Assembly (NCBI RefSeq): GCF_000172555.1
Contig: NZ_ABOX02000044.1
Location: 1-62,980, forward strand
Reading direction: 5' to 3'
From: Pedosphaera parvula Ellin514
Lineage (GTDB): Bacteria; Verrucomicrobiota; Verrucomicrobiia; Limisphaerales; Pedosphaeraceae
Length of the DNA stretch: 62,980 bases
Under the pieces are notes generated by a model. It was not told the origin of the DNA and did not search any database. It saw only the letters and a list, made by a program, of their open reading frames with translations. Shown one piece after another: positions 50,461 through 58,516 of the stretch; position 1 is the first letter of the stretch, and each line of letters begins with the position of its first letter. The position numbers and the translations under genes are program-made.

Positions 50461-50931
50461 GTGCACATCCTAGACTTAAACATACTTGGGGCTGCTGATC
50501 CATCTTGGACTGTGCCCGTCGTTTGCGTAGCCAGCCTTACATTATTTTTCTTTGTGCTTCTCGGCCTCTTCAAGCTGGCCCGCCTAATTACTTTAGGGAC
50601 AGATTCATTGGGTATTCAGAGTTTGAAAAAGGCGTATCAAGGAATCACCATTTTGCAAACACCCGCAGCTGGCGAGTGTGTTATCACATTTCGAACCTAT
50701 ACCGGCCTGTTGGTCATTGGTGCGCATCAGACTCATCACCTGGCACTGACTACAGCGGATGCATTAGTCCTGCTCAAACGGTTGCACTGCTTTAATCTGA
50801 AGTATGGTTGGTTCTATCCAGGCGGGTTGTTCATTCCGCTCGTATCCTGCCTTTGCTACTTCTCTCAAACTCGAAAGATCCGATCAAAAGTTGCTGCATC
50901 GCTTCAAGATGCCTCCCACAAAGGGCTATAG
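50461..50931 (+). CDS. Membrane-anchored protein of unknown function
   Basis: 156 aa from a GTG at 50461. Membrane helix at about 16-42 (V-P-V-V-C-V-A-S-L-T-L-F-F-F-V-L-L), then a soluble domain and a weaker hydrophobic segment at 118-132. No recognised family. It follows the EEP gene with a 14-base gap and may be co-transcribed. Confidence 0.55.
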   Translation: MHILDLNILGAADPSWTVPVVCVASLTLFFFVLLGLFKLARLITLGTDSLGIQSLKKAYQGITILQTPAAGECVITFRTYTGLLVIGAHQTHHLALTTADALVLLKRLHCFNLKYGWFYPGGLFIPLVSCLCYFSQTRKIRSKVAASLQDASHKGL

Positions 50932-51143
50932 GCCAGCATCATCTCTTTACGTGCACTGAACATAACCTCTCGTTCGTCAATCTCAGCACAAGTGATCAAC
51001 ACCCGGCATCGCTTTCCCAACCCCAAATGCAGTTGAATTCTCCCAATGGATCGAGGACACTGTTCTCAGTGACTATGGAGCATGCAACCTTTACGAAAAA
51101 TCAGGAGAGTCATTCACGCTTTGTCGCTGGCGGAGGTTGGCAC

Positions 51144-51416
51144 ATGAAGGAGGATCTCGGTCGACGCCAGAAGTCCACGTATTGTCTCGGCCTGGCGACG
51201 GTATGGGGCAGCGCTGTTTATCTGATTTATACTCTTTCGCTCACGCCGGCAGAACAATCGAGTTTCCTAAGCCTTCCCCTTGGTATTTGGCTCTTGTTGA
51301 TTCCCATGCCCATTTTATTGGGATTTGCTTTTCATTTTTGGCGCAAGGAAAAGGTTCTGCTTGAGAATCCTTTATCGAAACCGATTCCACCTTATAATCC
51401 GCGCAATTTTTACTAG
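51144..51416 (+). CDS. Small membrane protein
   Basis: 90 aa from ATG at 51144, preceded by GGCGGAGG. The frame is open upstream, but those residues lack protein character. Two membrane helices (about 12-30 and 42-62, I-W-L-L-L-I-P-M-P-I-L-L-G-F-A-F), then a basic/Pro tail (P-I-P-P-Y-N-P-R). Unknown function. Confidence 0.5.
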   Translation: MKEDLGRRQKSTYCLGLATVWGSAVYLIYTLSLTPAEQSSFLSLPLGIWLLLIPMPILLGFAFHFWRKEKVLLENPLSKPIPPYNPRNFY

Positions 51417-51474
51417 TTTTCCGGCACTGTGTTTAACACTGCCTTGTAAGCAGTCAAACGAACGAAGCGAAGTT

Positions 51475-51972
51475 ATGGTAGAAAATCCTGATCATCCTGT
51501 TGTGAATATTGAGGGCCTCGTAGTACTTGGGATCTTTGCCATTGTAGTTTACGCGGTTGTTCAATGGCTGCGTCGCCCAATGCAGGGCCCACCAACTCCC
51601 AATCCCTGGCCGGAAGAAGTCGAAACTTCTGTCCAAGCTCCTGACGCTTTGCCTCTATGCCATCGTTGCTTCACGCCGCAAGATCATAATGGTTGGTTCT
51701 GCCCCAAGTGTGGCACTGCTACTGGTCCCTACAATAACTTGATGCCCTATCTTTATATCTTTTCTCAAGGTGAGGTTCTCCGCGCTGGTGTCATGGACCG
51801 TATCAGGCCAGGTTTTGTTTCTCGCTTTGGTTTCATTCTATTTTCATTTGCGGAATATTTCATCGCGGCGCCCTTATATCTTTATTTCTTCTTGCGCAAC
51901 CTGAGTCGACAGTCTCCGCCGCCTTCTGAATTACAAAATGAAGACGTGGCGCCTCCGTCATCTACCGACTAA
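51475..51972 (+). CDS. Membrane protein with a zinc ribbon
   Basis: 165 aa from ATG at 51475 with GAAGCGAAG upstream. A membrane helix at about 11-32 (V-V-L-G-I-F-A-I-V-V-Y-A-V), then a cytosolic zinc ribbon L-C-H-R-C-F and F-C-P-K-C-G-T-A, then a second hydrophobic part (F-G-F-I-L-F-S-F-A-E-Y-F-I). The C-terminus is acidic and Pro/Ser-rich. Unknown function. Confidence 0.6.
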   Translation: MVENPDHPVVNIEGLVVLGIFAIVVYAVVQWLRRPMQGPPTPNPWPEEVETSVQAPDALPLCHRCFTPQDHNGWFCPKCGTATGPYNNLMPYLYIFSQGEVLRAGVMDRIRPGFVSRFGFILFSFAEYFIAAPLYLYFFLRNLSRQSPPPSELQNEDVAPPSSTD

Positions 51973-52077
51973 TCCGCTCCCATTTGCGGCTGCTTTGAGG
52001 CTTTACTTCTCATCCGTTGTTATCCAATTTCTGTGCTGAATAGACCTGAATTCGCAGAGAAGGAAATTTTACCATTT

Positions 52078-52440
52078 ATGAAGATTAAATTTGGCAGCTA
52101 CCTGACAGCCACTGTTTTTCTGATCGCATGTTGCGGTTGCATCAATCACGACTCAACCGTTTATACAAACCCGGACCGCGTGAAGGTGGCATTCGAAAAC
52201 GAATCCGCTGGCCGCATCTTCTACGAAACACTCAGCAAGACCTCGCCGACGCCCAACCGTCGTGAGAGCAACACCAGCATCGAGATTCCGGTGGTCTTCT
52301 CCCATCACAGCCACGTCGTCGAAGGTGAAAATGTGGCCTTCAACAACGCCGTGAAGCAGTGCGACACCAACCAGGATGGCATTATCACCGAAACCGAGGC
52401 CCGCATTTTTGCCGAACAGCGCCAAAAGTCTCCGCACTAA
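52078..52440 (+). CDS. EF-hand lipoprotein
   Basis: 120-aa lipoprotein: M-K-I-K-F-G-S-Y-L-T-A-T-V-F-L-I-A-C-C-G-C with a lipobox near Cys18-21. One canonical EF-hand loop near the end, D-T-N-Q-D-G-I-I-T-E-T-E, suggests calcium binding at the cell envelope. The ATG at 52078 is chosen because it opens on the signal peptide. Converges with the kinase-like gene. Confidence 0.7.
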   Translation: MKIKFGSYLTATVFLIACCGCINHDSTVYTNPDRVKVAFENESAGRIFYETLSKTSPTPNRRESNTSIEIPVVFSHHSHVVEGENVAFNNAVKQCDTNQDGIITETEARIFAEQRQKSPH

Positions 52441-52456
52441 ATGTGCGGGCACAAAC

Positions 52457-53332
52457 TTAAACGTACAACGCCGTCTTCAACTCATGCGCCATCACGGTCA
52501 TAAAAGGATACCGCTTGTCCGGGTCCTGTTCCAGGCAGCGTAAAATAATCTTTTCCAGGGCCAGCGGAATGTCAGGATTCTGTTCACGGGGTTTCAGGAA
52601 CCCGGATCGATCCACCTGTTTGTTTAATATCTCCGCCGGACTTTCCCCCGGAAACGGCTTCACATTCGTCAATAGCTCGTAGGCAGCCACGCCAAAAGCA
52701 AAAATATCCACCCGTTGATCAAATGCCTCGCGCATTAACTGCTCTGGAGCCATGTAAGAGGGAGTGCCGGGATTCTTGGACGCCTTCCTGGGCTTGTCTG
52801 GAATAGGCTGCGAGAGATCAAAGTCTGCCACCCGCACATTGGCATTCCGCGTGACCAGCACATTCTCCGGCTTGAAGTCCAGGTGCATAAAGCCGCTCTC
52901 GTGGACATGCTCAAGCCCGGTGGCCATATCAATGATGATATTCCCCACGTTCTCCAACAACACCGGATCGTGGCTGGCATAGAGTTCCTTCAGATTTGCG
53001 CCTTCCACGTATTCCATCACGCAGTAGAGCGTCCCCTCCATTTTACCATGATCGTAATAGCCAATAACACAATCATGATTATGAATCTTGGAGAGAATCT
53101 CGCATCCCTGTAGAAACCGTTTTCGTGCCGTGAAATCGAACTTCAAGTCCTTATGCAGTAATCTCACCGCGAAGGTTTGGTTCTCCTTGTCCGTGGCGAG
53201 CCAGATATCCGCCATCCCTCCGCTATTAATCATCTCACGGAGAAAATATGGACCAAACTGCCCCGGCTGTGCCGAGGTTCCTGAACCTGTTTGACTTCCT
53301 GAGTTAAACAACACGACTTGTTTATGTACCAC
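52457..53332 (-). CDS. Ser/Thr protein kinase-like protein lacking the VAIK lysine
   Basis: 291-aa kinase fold without membrane or C-terminal sensor domain. GTG start. The glycine loop is I-N-S-G-G-M-A-D-I-W; the strand that normally carries the ATP-anchoring lysine reads F-A-V-R-L-L (Arg57). The catalytic loop is H-L-D-F-K-P-E-N-V-L (Asp152 kept, HRD arginine replaced by Leu), the metal-binding motif is D-F-D (Asp170), and A-P-E-Q is present. Either activity is altered or the protein acts as a binding/pseudokinase. No phosphatase or obvious target lies beside it. Confidence 0.85.
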   Translation of the reverse strand: MVHKQVVLFNSGSQTGSGTSAQPGQFGPYFLREMINSGGMADIWLATDKENQTFAVRLLHKDLKFDFTARKRFLQGCEILSKIHNHDCVIGYYDHGKMEGTLYCVMEYVEGANLKELYASHDPVLLENVGNIIIDMATGLEHVHESGFMHLDFKPENVLVTRNANVRVADFDLSQPIPDKPRKASKNPGTPSYMAPEQLMREAFDQRVDIFAFGVAAYELLTNVKPFPGESPAEILNKQVDRSGFLKPREQNPDIPLALEKIILRCLEQDPDKRYPFMTVMAHELKTALYV

Positions 53333-53461
53333 GAGCGCGGTTTTGTTGCCAATGGATTTTGTTGCTGCTTTTTGGTTCCAACCACCCTCGTATGCCCAAC
53401 CCTTTGAGTTGGCGAGAATTCTGACTTGGCTTGTGTTGCCGACTTACCTAGTTTTCCTACC

Positions 53462-54352
53462 ATGCGACCGCTCCGCTCATTGCTGCTTTTTATACTGTTC
53501 GTCTTTGTAGGCGGCGCTTTGCTGGCTCCCCAGCTTTATTTTCTCCTCCAAAAAGTTGCTCCGACATCGCACCTTTTATCGGCTGGTTTCCATCGATATA
53601 TCAACCGCTCTTTGATCTGCCTGGCCCTGATCGGTATTTGGCCGTTGCTCAAGAGCTTGGGGGCAACCTCATGGAAGGAACTGGGATTGGTCAAACCGAT
53701 TGGCCAGCTGAAAAACTGGGCTGCCGGATTTGTCCTGGGTTTTGGCTCTCTCGCCTGCCTTGCTCTGATTGTTCTGCTATCCCATGGAAGAATCCTCAAC
53801 CACGATCTCTCATCCAATGTCCTTGGCAAAAAAGTGGGTGAGGCAGTCATTGCAGCATTGTCAGTATCGATTATTGAGGAAATCCTTTTTCGAGGCGCCA
53901 TATTTGGAGCTCTTCGTCGAATTTGGAATTGGCGAACCGCTTTGCTGATCAGCAGCATGATCTACGCAATCGTACACTTTTTCCAAAAAAACGATATCTC
54001 CGGTCCCATCACCTGGTATTCAGGCTTCAACCAACTCCTCCACATGCTCTCCGGCTTCATCAACCTTCAACAGGTAATCCCGGGCTTTTTTAATCTCACG
54101 CTGGCCGGCATTATTCTGGGTGTCGCTTATCAGAAAACAGGTAATTTGTACCTTTCCATGGGCTTACACGCCGGATGGATATTCTGGCTGAAGTTTTACG
54201 GAACGCTCACCCAGCCACTTCCAGGTTCTAACGTCTGGTTTTGGGGTAGTGAGAATCCAACTACTGGCTGGCTGGCATTGATCGTTTTGTTGGGTGCATT
54301 TTTAGTTCTCCAGCAGCTACTCCCCCAAAAGCGACCAAAGAACCCGGCATGA
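53462..54352 (+). CDS. CPBP-family intramembrane protease
   Basis: 296-aa polytopic membrane protein (about eight helices) of the CAAX protease/bacteriocin-processing family. Glutamates of the active site lie in S-I-I-E-E-I-L-F-R-G (Glu139/140, Arg144), followed by V-H-F-F-Q and G-L-H-A-G-W-I. The ATG at 53462 opens on a membrane helix. It overlaps comF by four bases (ATGA), so the two are co-translated. Substrate unknown. Confidence 0.88.
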   Translation: MRPLRSLLLFILFVFVGGALLAPQLYFLLQKVAPTSHLLSAGFHRYINRSLICLALIGIWPLLKSLGATSWKELGLVKPIGQLKNWAAGFVLGFGSLACLALIVLLSHGRILNHDLSSNVLGKKVGEAVIAALSVSIIEEILFRGAIFGALRRIWNWRTALLISSMIYAIVHFFQKNDISGPITWYSGFNQLLHMLSGFINLQQVIPGFFNLTLAGIILGVAYQKTGNLYLSMGLHAGWIFWLKFYGTLTQPLPGSNVWFWGSENPTTGWLALIVLLGAFLVLQQLLPQKRPKNPA

Positions 54353-55092
54353 TCTCCACTCTCAAATCCTTAAAACCGTGGCTTGATGCCGGTCTCAGTT
54401 TTGTCTACCCTGAAGTTTGCCAGATTTGTGGCGCTGAACGCGCTTCCGCTTCCGAGGGTTTCGTTGGTCCGCTTTGCTGGGAAAAGGTTCGCTTTATCCA
54501 ACCACCATTCTGCGCACGATGCGGGTTGCCGTATGAAGGGGATATTACCACAACCTTTGAGTGTCATAACTGTAAGGAAATGGAACTTCATTTCCGAACT
54601 GCCCGCTCTGCCGTCACTGCGGAAGGAATGGTTCTCGACATTGTTCACCGTTATAAGTACCAGCGCCATATGTGGTTTGAGGCATTTCTGGCCGACCTTC
54701 TCATCCGACAGGCGGCAAAAATCCTCACTCAGGAGCAATGGGACATGATTATTCCAGTTCCTTTGCATCCCGCCAAGCAGCATGAACGTGAGTTTAATCA
54801 AGCGGAACGTCTTGCCGCCCGGCTCTCACTCGCCACGGGCATTCCCGTGAACAAAAAGCTCCTCCAGAGAGTCGAACCCACTCGAACACAGACCCAACTC
54901 AGCCGTAATGAGCGCATGGCCAACGTCGGAAAAGCTTTCAGCCTGCGTTCCACTCAAGGCCTAAATGGCAAAAAGCTGGTGATTCTGGACGATGTTTTTA
55001 CCACTGGCGCAACTACCAGTGCTTGTGCCAAGCTATTGAAGCCTGCGGGTGTTGCGGATATATGTGTTTGGACCGTGGCCCGTGGACTTTAG
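54349..55092 (+). CDS. comF: ComF-family phosphoribosyltransferase-like protein
   Basis: 247-aa ComF homologue. N-terminal zinc-binding cysteines C-Q-I-C-G-A, C-A-R-C-G-L-P and C-H-N-C-K, then a PRTase domain with L-V-I-L-D-D-V-F-T-T-G-A-T-T (the PRPP loop). The family is linked to DNA uptake in competent bacteria; no other competence gene is in the window. Coupled to the CPBP gene. Confidence 0.9.
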   Translation: MISTLKSLKPWLDAGLSFVYPEVCQICGAERASASEGFVGPLCWEKVRFIQPPFCARCGLPYEGDITTTFECHNCKEMELHFRTARSAVTAEGMVLDIVHRYKYQRHMWFEAFLADLLIRQAAKILTQEQWDMIIPVPLHPAKQHEREFNQAERLAARLSLATGIPVNKKLLQRVEPTRTQTQLSRNERMANVGKAFSLRSTQGLNGKKLVILDDVFTTGATTSACAKLLKPAGVADICVWTVARGL

Positions 55093-55193
55093 AATTTAAA
55101 ATGACCAATTGTCATTCAACTTTGATGATGCAGCTCAGAAGTATCTGGCGTGCCTGTTCGCATCCCTCAACCCTTAACTCACGGATTTCCTAA

Positions 55194-56141
55194 ATGGCGA
55201 CCACTCAATTTAACAAAAAGTCCCTGGGCATCGACGCTCCCGAACCGGCCGTCACGCCGCCTGCCGCAACCACCGGCAGCACTAGTTTTGCCAAGAAGCC
55301 CAAGATTGGCTCCGGAAAATCCAAGAAAAGGGAGATTCCTGAAGGTCTCTGGACCAAGTGCCCGAAATGCAGCACGATGGTTTTCGATAAGGAGCTGGAC
55401 GAGAATCTGAAGGTCTGCCCTCACTGCCAACACCACTTTTCCATCAGTGCTCGTGAACGAGTCCACTCGCTCGTGGAAACCTGCTCCTTTGAGGAAATGG
55501 ATGCTGAAATGACCAGCAAGGACATTCTCAGCTTCACCGGTGTGGCAACCTACGCTTCAAAACTTTCGGAATACCAAAAATCGACCGGTCAGAAAGATGC
55601 CGTTATTACCGGCATTGCTCGCATCGGGAACCATCGAGTTGCCTTGGGGGTTATGGACTTCAGCTTTCTTGGCGGTTCCATGGGTTCAGTGGTGGGTGAA
55701 AAGTTGACCCGGCTTATTGAGAGTGGCACGGAAAAAAGTTTGCCTGTTATTATCATTTCCACTAGTGGTGGTGCTCGTATGTATGAGGGCATGTTCAGCC
55801 TCATGCAGATGGCCAAAACCTGCGGTGCTCTGGCTTATCATGCCAAAAGCAAGCTCCCCTACATCAGCGTTTTGACTCACCCCACGACTGCCGGAGTTAT
55901 GGCCAGCTACGCCAGCGTCGGCGACCTGATCATTGCTGAACCCGGCGCCATGATCGGTTTCGCCGGTCCTCGTGTTATCAAAGATACAACCCAAGCCGAG
56001 CTGCCTCCCGGTTTTCAAACCGCTGAATTCCTCCTCGACCGTGGACTCATCGACGCCATCGTCCCGCGCAAGGAGATGAAAAATCAATTAATTACCTACA
56101 TGGATTTTATGCTGGCAGGGCAAAAGAAAAGCGCTGCTTAA
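55194..56141 (+). CDS. accD: Acetyl-CoA carboxylase carboxyltransferase subunit beta
   Basis: 315-aa beta subunit of acetyl-CoA carboxylase; transfers CO2 from carboxybiotin to acetyl-CoA in fatty acid synthesis. The four-cysteine zinc ribbon is C-P-K-C...C-P-H-C, and the carboxyltransferase core has I-I-I-S-T-S-G-G-A-R-M, H-P-T-T-A-G-V-M-A-S and G-F-A-G-P-R-V-I. There is an Ala/Pro/Lys-rich N-terminal extension of about 45 residues. accA is not adjacent. ATG at 55194. Confidence 0.96.
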   Translation: MATTQFNKKSLGIDAPEPAVTPPAATTGSTSFAKKPKIGSGKSKKREIPEGLWTKCPKCSTMVFDKELDENLKVCPHCQHHFSISARERVHSLVETCSFEEMDAEMTSKDILSFTGVATYASKLSEYQKSTGQKDAVITGIARIGNHRVALGVMDFSFLGGSMGSVVGEKLTRLIESGTEKSLPVIIISTSGGARMYEGMFSLMQMAKTCGALAYHAKSKLPYISVLTHPTTAGVMASYASVGDLIIAEPGAMIGFAGPRVIKDTTQAELPPGFQTAEFLLDRGLIDAIVPRKEMKNQLITYMDFMLAGQKKSAA

Positions 56142-56263
56142 AACTCGTTAGTCGACACGGGAACTGTCCCTTGGTCAGTTCCCAAACATTTTCATCACTC
56201 ACAAAGTGCTCTCGGGCAAATCTCAAGGATCAAGATTTGCCTCCGCTCCTTTTCTGACGGAAC

Positions 56264-56500
56264 TTATTTTTCAAATCCCGAGTCCTCGGCCCGAAAACCC
56301 TCAGTCGAAAACCGCTTGAACATTGCCAACCCCTCCTTGACGGTTTTCATGTTTGTTCGATCCACAATCTGATAGTACCTGTTGCGCTCATCAAGGATGT
56401 TTTCCAGCGCCTCCTCGACTGTTTCGAAAGCGTCCAGAAAATCCTTCACCCCTCCCAGGGGGCGGCCAACGTAATAAGTAAATACCAGGTATTTTTTCAC
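56264..56500 (-). CDS. Small hypothetical soluble protein
   Basis: 78 aa: M-K-K-Y-L-V-F-T-Y-Y-V-G-R-P-L-G-G, then a helical acidic stretch (F-E-T-V-E-E-A-L-E-N-I-L-D-E) and Y-Y-Q-I-V-D-R. Compact alpha/beta layout and normal composition support it. Next to the repeat B element; no function assigned. Confidence 0.6.
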   Translation of the reverse strand: MKKYLVFTYYVGRPLGGVKDFLDAFETVEEALENILDERNRYYQIVDRTNMKTVKEGLAMFKRFSTEGFRAEDSGFEK

Positions 56501-56587
56501 TCTGTCTGAAATACTTTTTGTTCAGTCTCGGAACAATCCGACTTTAGCTGAATCGCCAGTCGGTGTTTTGCCTACACGCCCCATCCC

Positions 56588-56994
56588 TATACCGAATGCC
56601 GAAAGAAATTTCCGAATGGCAGGAGGGATTTTGGTTTGAGGCAAGGCTGGCAGCGTTCCGTTGGGAGGAGTGCGATGGCGCAGCAGATTTTTCTTCCCGA
56701 CAAGGAGTGAGCCACGAGCATATCCCAAAGTGGATCTGTGAGTGGGGAATGACGCTGGCGTGGTGCCCGTCCGGAAGGACAAAAAGCTCAAGCCAGCGCG
56801 CCCGATCCAATGGAATCCTGCCAGCCCTGGCCGACAACGCCGCCTCAAATCAAAAGCACCCTGCTCCCAATGGCTAATGAATTTCCTCATCCCAAGGCCA
56901 TGGCTTTTTCAGTCTCCATTACCACCAAACTAATTGCCTGCTTTCATTCCGGTTCTCTTTCCCATTCCGGAAATTAACTTTGGCGTTCGGTATA
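56588..56994 (+). mobile_element. Repeat B, full-length 407-bp element with terminal inverted repeats
   Basis: The left end TATACCGAATGCCGAAAGAA, then ATTTCCGAATGG is matched by the inverted right end TATACCGAACGCCAAAGTTA, then ATTTCCGGAATGG, about 27 of 32 positions. No transposase is encoded; an open frame inside (from the ATG at 56596) varies between copies and is not treated as a gene. Size, inverted ends and dispersed relatives at 12694, 14067, 40563 and 60160 suggest a non-autonomous MITE-like element. I did not find a convincing target-site duplication. Confidence 0.65.
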
Positions 56995-57048
56995 TACATC
57001 GAACCCCAAGGTTCAACCCCGCTCGATCCCAGTTCCGGGAAGTTTACA

Positions 57049-57067
57049 GGAAACACCCCATGGAGAA
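57049..57067 (+). promoter_or_regulatory. Conserved 19-base leader motif, copy 1
   Basis: GGAAACACCCCATGGAGAA, about 85 bases before the first paralogous exported gene; an identical 19-base copy lies about 85 bases before the second (58414-58432). It contains an ATG with AGGA upstream, so it could also begin a short leader peptide. Confidence 0.45.
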
Positions 57068-57150
57068 AGTGCCTGTTATGGAGTTGGTTGTTTTAGATGG
57101 GGTTGAAAACCAATTCTGCTGCCTATGGATACCCAAATCACGGGAAATTT

Positions 57151-58311
57151 ATGAAGACTTTGCTAACCACCCTTTTGTCCCTGACTTCGCTGGCTATCTG
57201 GGCTCAAACCGTCCAGAGCCCATTTTCCGTCGCCCGTGCGACAACTACCACCAACAGCATAACTAACAGCATGCTGGTAAGCTCAAACCTAAACTTATTT
57301 GCAACTAATGGCATTTTTGCTGGAACCAATGGAATCGTCCTACAGGACCTTCAGAATGATGCGGATGAGCTTCGTGCATTGTTGGCACAACTCCAAGGGT
57401 CTACGGCCACAGGAATGATATCTACTGCCACAGGAGGGGTAATTACTCCAGGGACATTCGTTTCAGGTAATGGTCAAACTCTGAGCCAGTTGGCCCTCAA
57501 TTTAAGCAACAGTGCAGTTGCTTTTTCCCCGACAGGACAGGTTTCCCCAGTCCTGACTGCGCCACCTGGTCGATTGACCGGACCAAATGGCCCGCTCACG
57601 GCCGCAGCCACGCCAAATCCAACCTTGGGCCAAGTGGGAGTCCAGCTTCGTCCCAGCGTTTTTGGCACGACAGTCACGTCTGGAACCACTCAAATCACGC
57701 AGGATCAGTTGGCGCTGCTGGCAAGTCTCCAAACCCTTCTTCTGGATATACAAGCTGATTCTCAAGCGGTACTCCCCGTCATCAACACCGCTATCGTTAG
57801 TGCTGGAGGCACAGGCAGCCAATTTGGAACCAATGCAGGTTTTGGTAATCTTACGAATACGTTTGGCGCCCCGCTGACAAACGCTTTTGGAACTCCATTA
57901 ACCAATGGGTTTGGGGCTCCCCTTACAAATAGCTTCGGTACTCCATTAACCAATGGGTTTGGGGCTCCCCTTACCAATACAATTCCCCTTACAAACACCT
58001 TTGGAGTAGCAAATCCAGCATTAAGGACCCCCACTGCGACAGCTCCCGGTGGCGCCTTCGGACCTAATGTTGGTGGCGTGAGTCGGTCCGTGTCGTCTGC
58101 GCCGGGTGCCGCGTTTGGCACTACCCCTCAAACTCCCGCGGGCGGTGGAGCTACCACTCCCCAATCTCCCGCGGGCGGTGGAGTTGCCACTCCCCAATCT
58201 CCCAACATGGGCACGGGTACGAGAAGTGGGATGACCCCTTTTGCGCCTGCTGCTGGCGGTGGAAGATCCGTTTCGTCAGGGCATTCCTCAGCTGGCGGAA
58301 CTTCCAAGTAA
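57151..58311 (+). CDS. Exported low-complexity protein, paralogue 1
   Basis: 386-aa exported protein. The ATG at 57151 gives a signal peptide (M-K-T-L-L-T-T-L-L-S-L-T-S-L-A-I-W-A). The N-terminal half has V-S-S-N-L-N-L-F-A-T-N-G-I-F-A-G and D-L-Q-N-D-A-D-E-L-R; a second helical block is L-A-S-L-Q-T-L-L-L-D-I-Q-A-D-S. Then five octapeptides F-G-x-P-L-T-N-x (about 57861-57980) and T-P-Q-S-P-A-G-G-G repeats. No domain recognised. Tandem paralogue of the next gene. Confidence 0.7.
   Translation: MKTLLTTLLSLTSLAIWAQTVQSPFSVARATTTTNSITNSMLVSSNLNLFATNGIFAGTNGIVLQDLQNDADELRALLAQLQGSTATGMISTATGGVITPGTFVSGNGQTLSQLALNLSNSAVAFSPTGQVSPVLTAPPGRLTGPNGPLTAAATPNPTLGQVGVQLRPSVFGTTVTSGTTQITQDQLALLASLQTLLLDIQADSQAVLPVINTAIVSAGGTGSQFGTNAGFGNLTNTFGAPLTNAFGTPLTNGFGAPLTNSFGTPLTNGFGAPLTNTIPLTNTFGVANPALRTPTATAPGGAFGPNVGGVSRSVSSAPGAAFGTTPQTPAGGGATTPQSPAGGGVATPQSPNMGTGTRSGMTPFAPAAGGGRSVSSGHSSAGGTSK
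57861..57980 (+). repeat. 24-base coding minisatellite (F-G-x-P-L-T-N-x)
   Basis: Five in-frame 24-base units coding the octapeptide, including two nearly identical 48-base blocks (GGTTTGGGGCTCCCCTTAC...). The paralogue keeps only a degenerate unit (F-G-S-R-F-T-N-S), so this copy has probably expanded. Confidence 0.6.
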
Positions 58312-58413
58312 CCTCCCGTCGCGCACAAAACAAGGGGTTAAATCCGAACATCTATTTTGGAGTTTTCAATCTCGAATAATAAGGGAGTTAAACAAACTAT
58401 TTGTTGATTTAAG

Positions 58414-58432
58414 GGAAACACCCCATGGAGAA
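58414..58432 (+). promoter_or_regulatory. Conserved 19-base leader motif, copy 2
   Basis: Identical to 57049-57067 and at about the same distance from the downstream gene. The sequence on both sides is less conserved, which argues that the motif is kept or is the end of the duplicated block. Confidence 0.45.
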
Positions 58433-58516
58433 GTTGCAGGAAGTGGGGTTTCTTACATTTAAGTGGTTTTAAGGATTAAATCCACCCCAGTTGTGGTGCC
58501 CGAATGATGGATTTTT

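Noticed and set aside
56563-56877. 104-codon open frame in the 407-bp B element (M-P-K-E-I-S-E-W-Q...)
   Set aside because: The frame is not kept in the other B copies (12694, 14067, 60160) and lies within inverted-repeat ends; treated as part of the element.
57856-57995. CRISPR-like short repeats
   Set aside because: The 24-base periodic repeats are in frame and encode F-G-x-P-L-T-N-x; there are no unique spacers.
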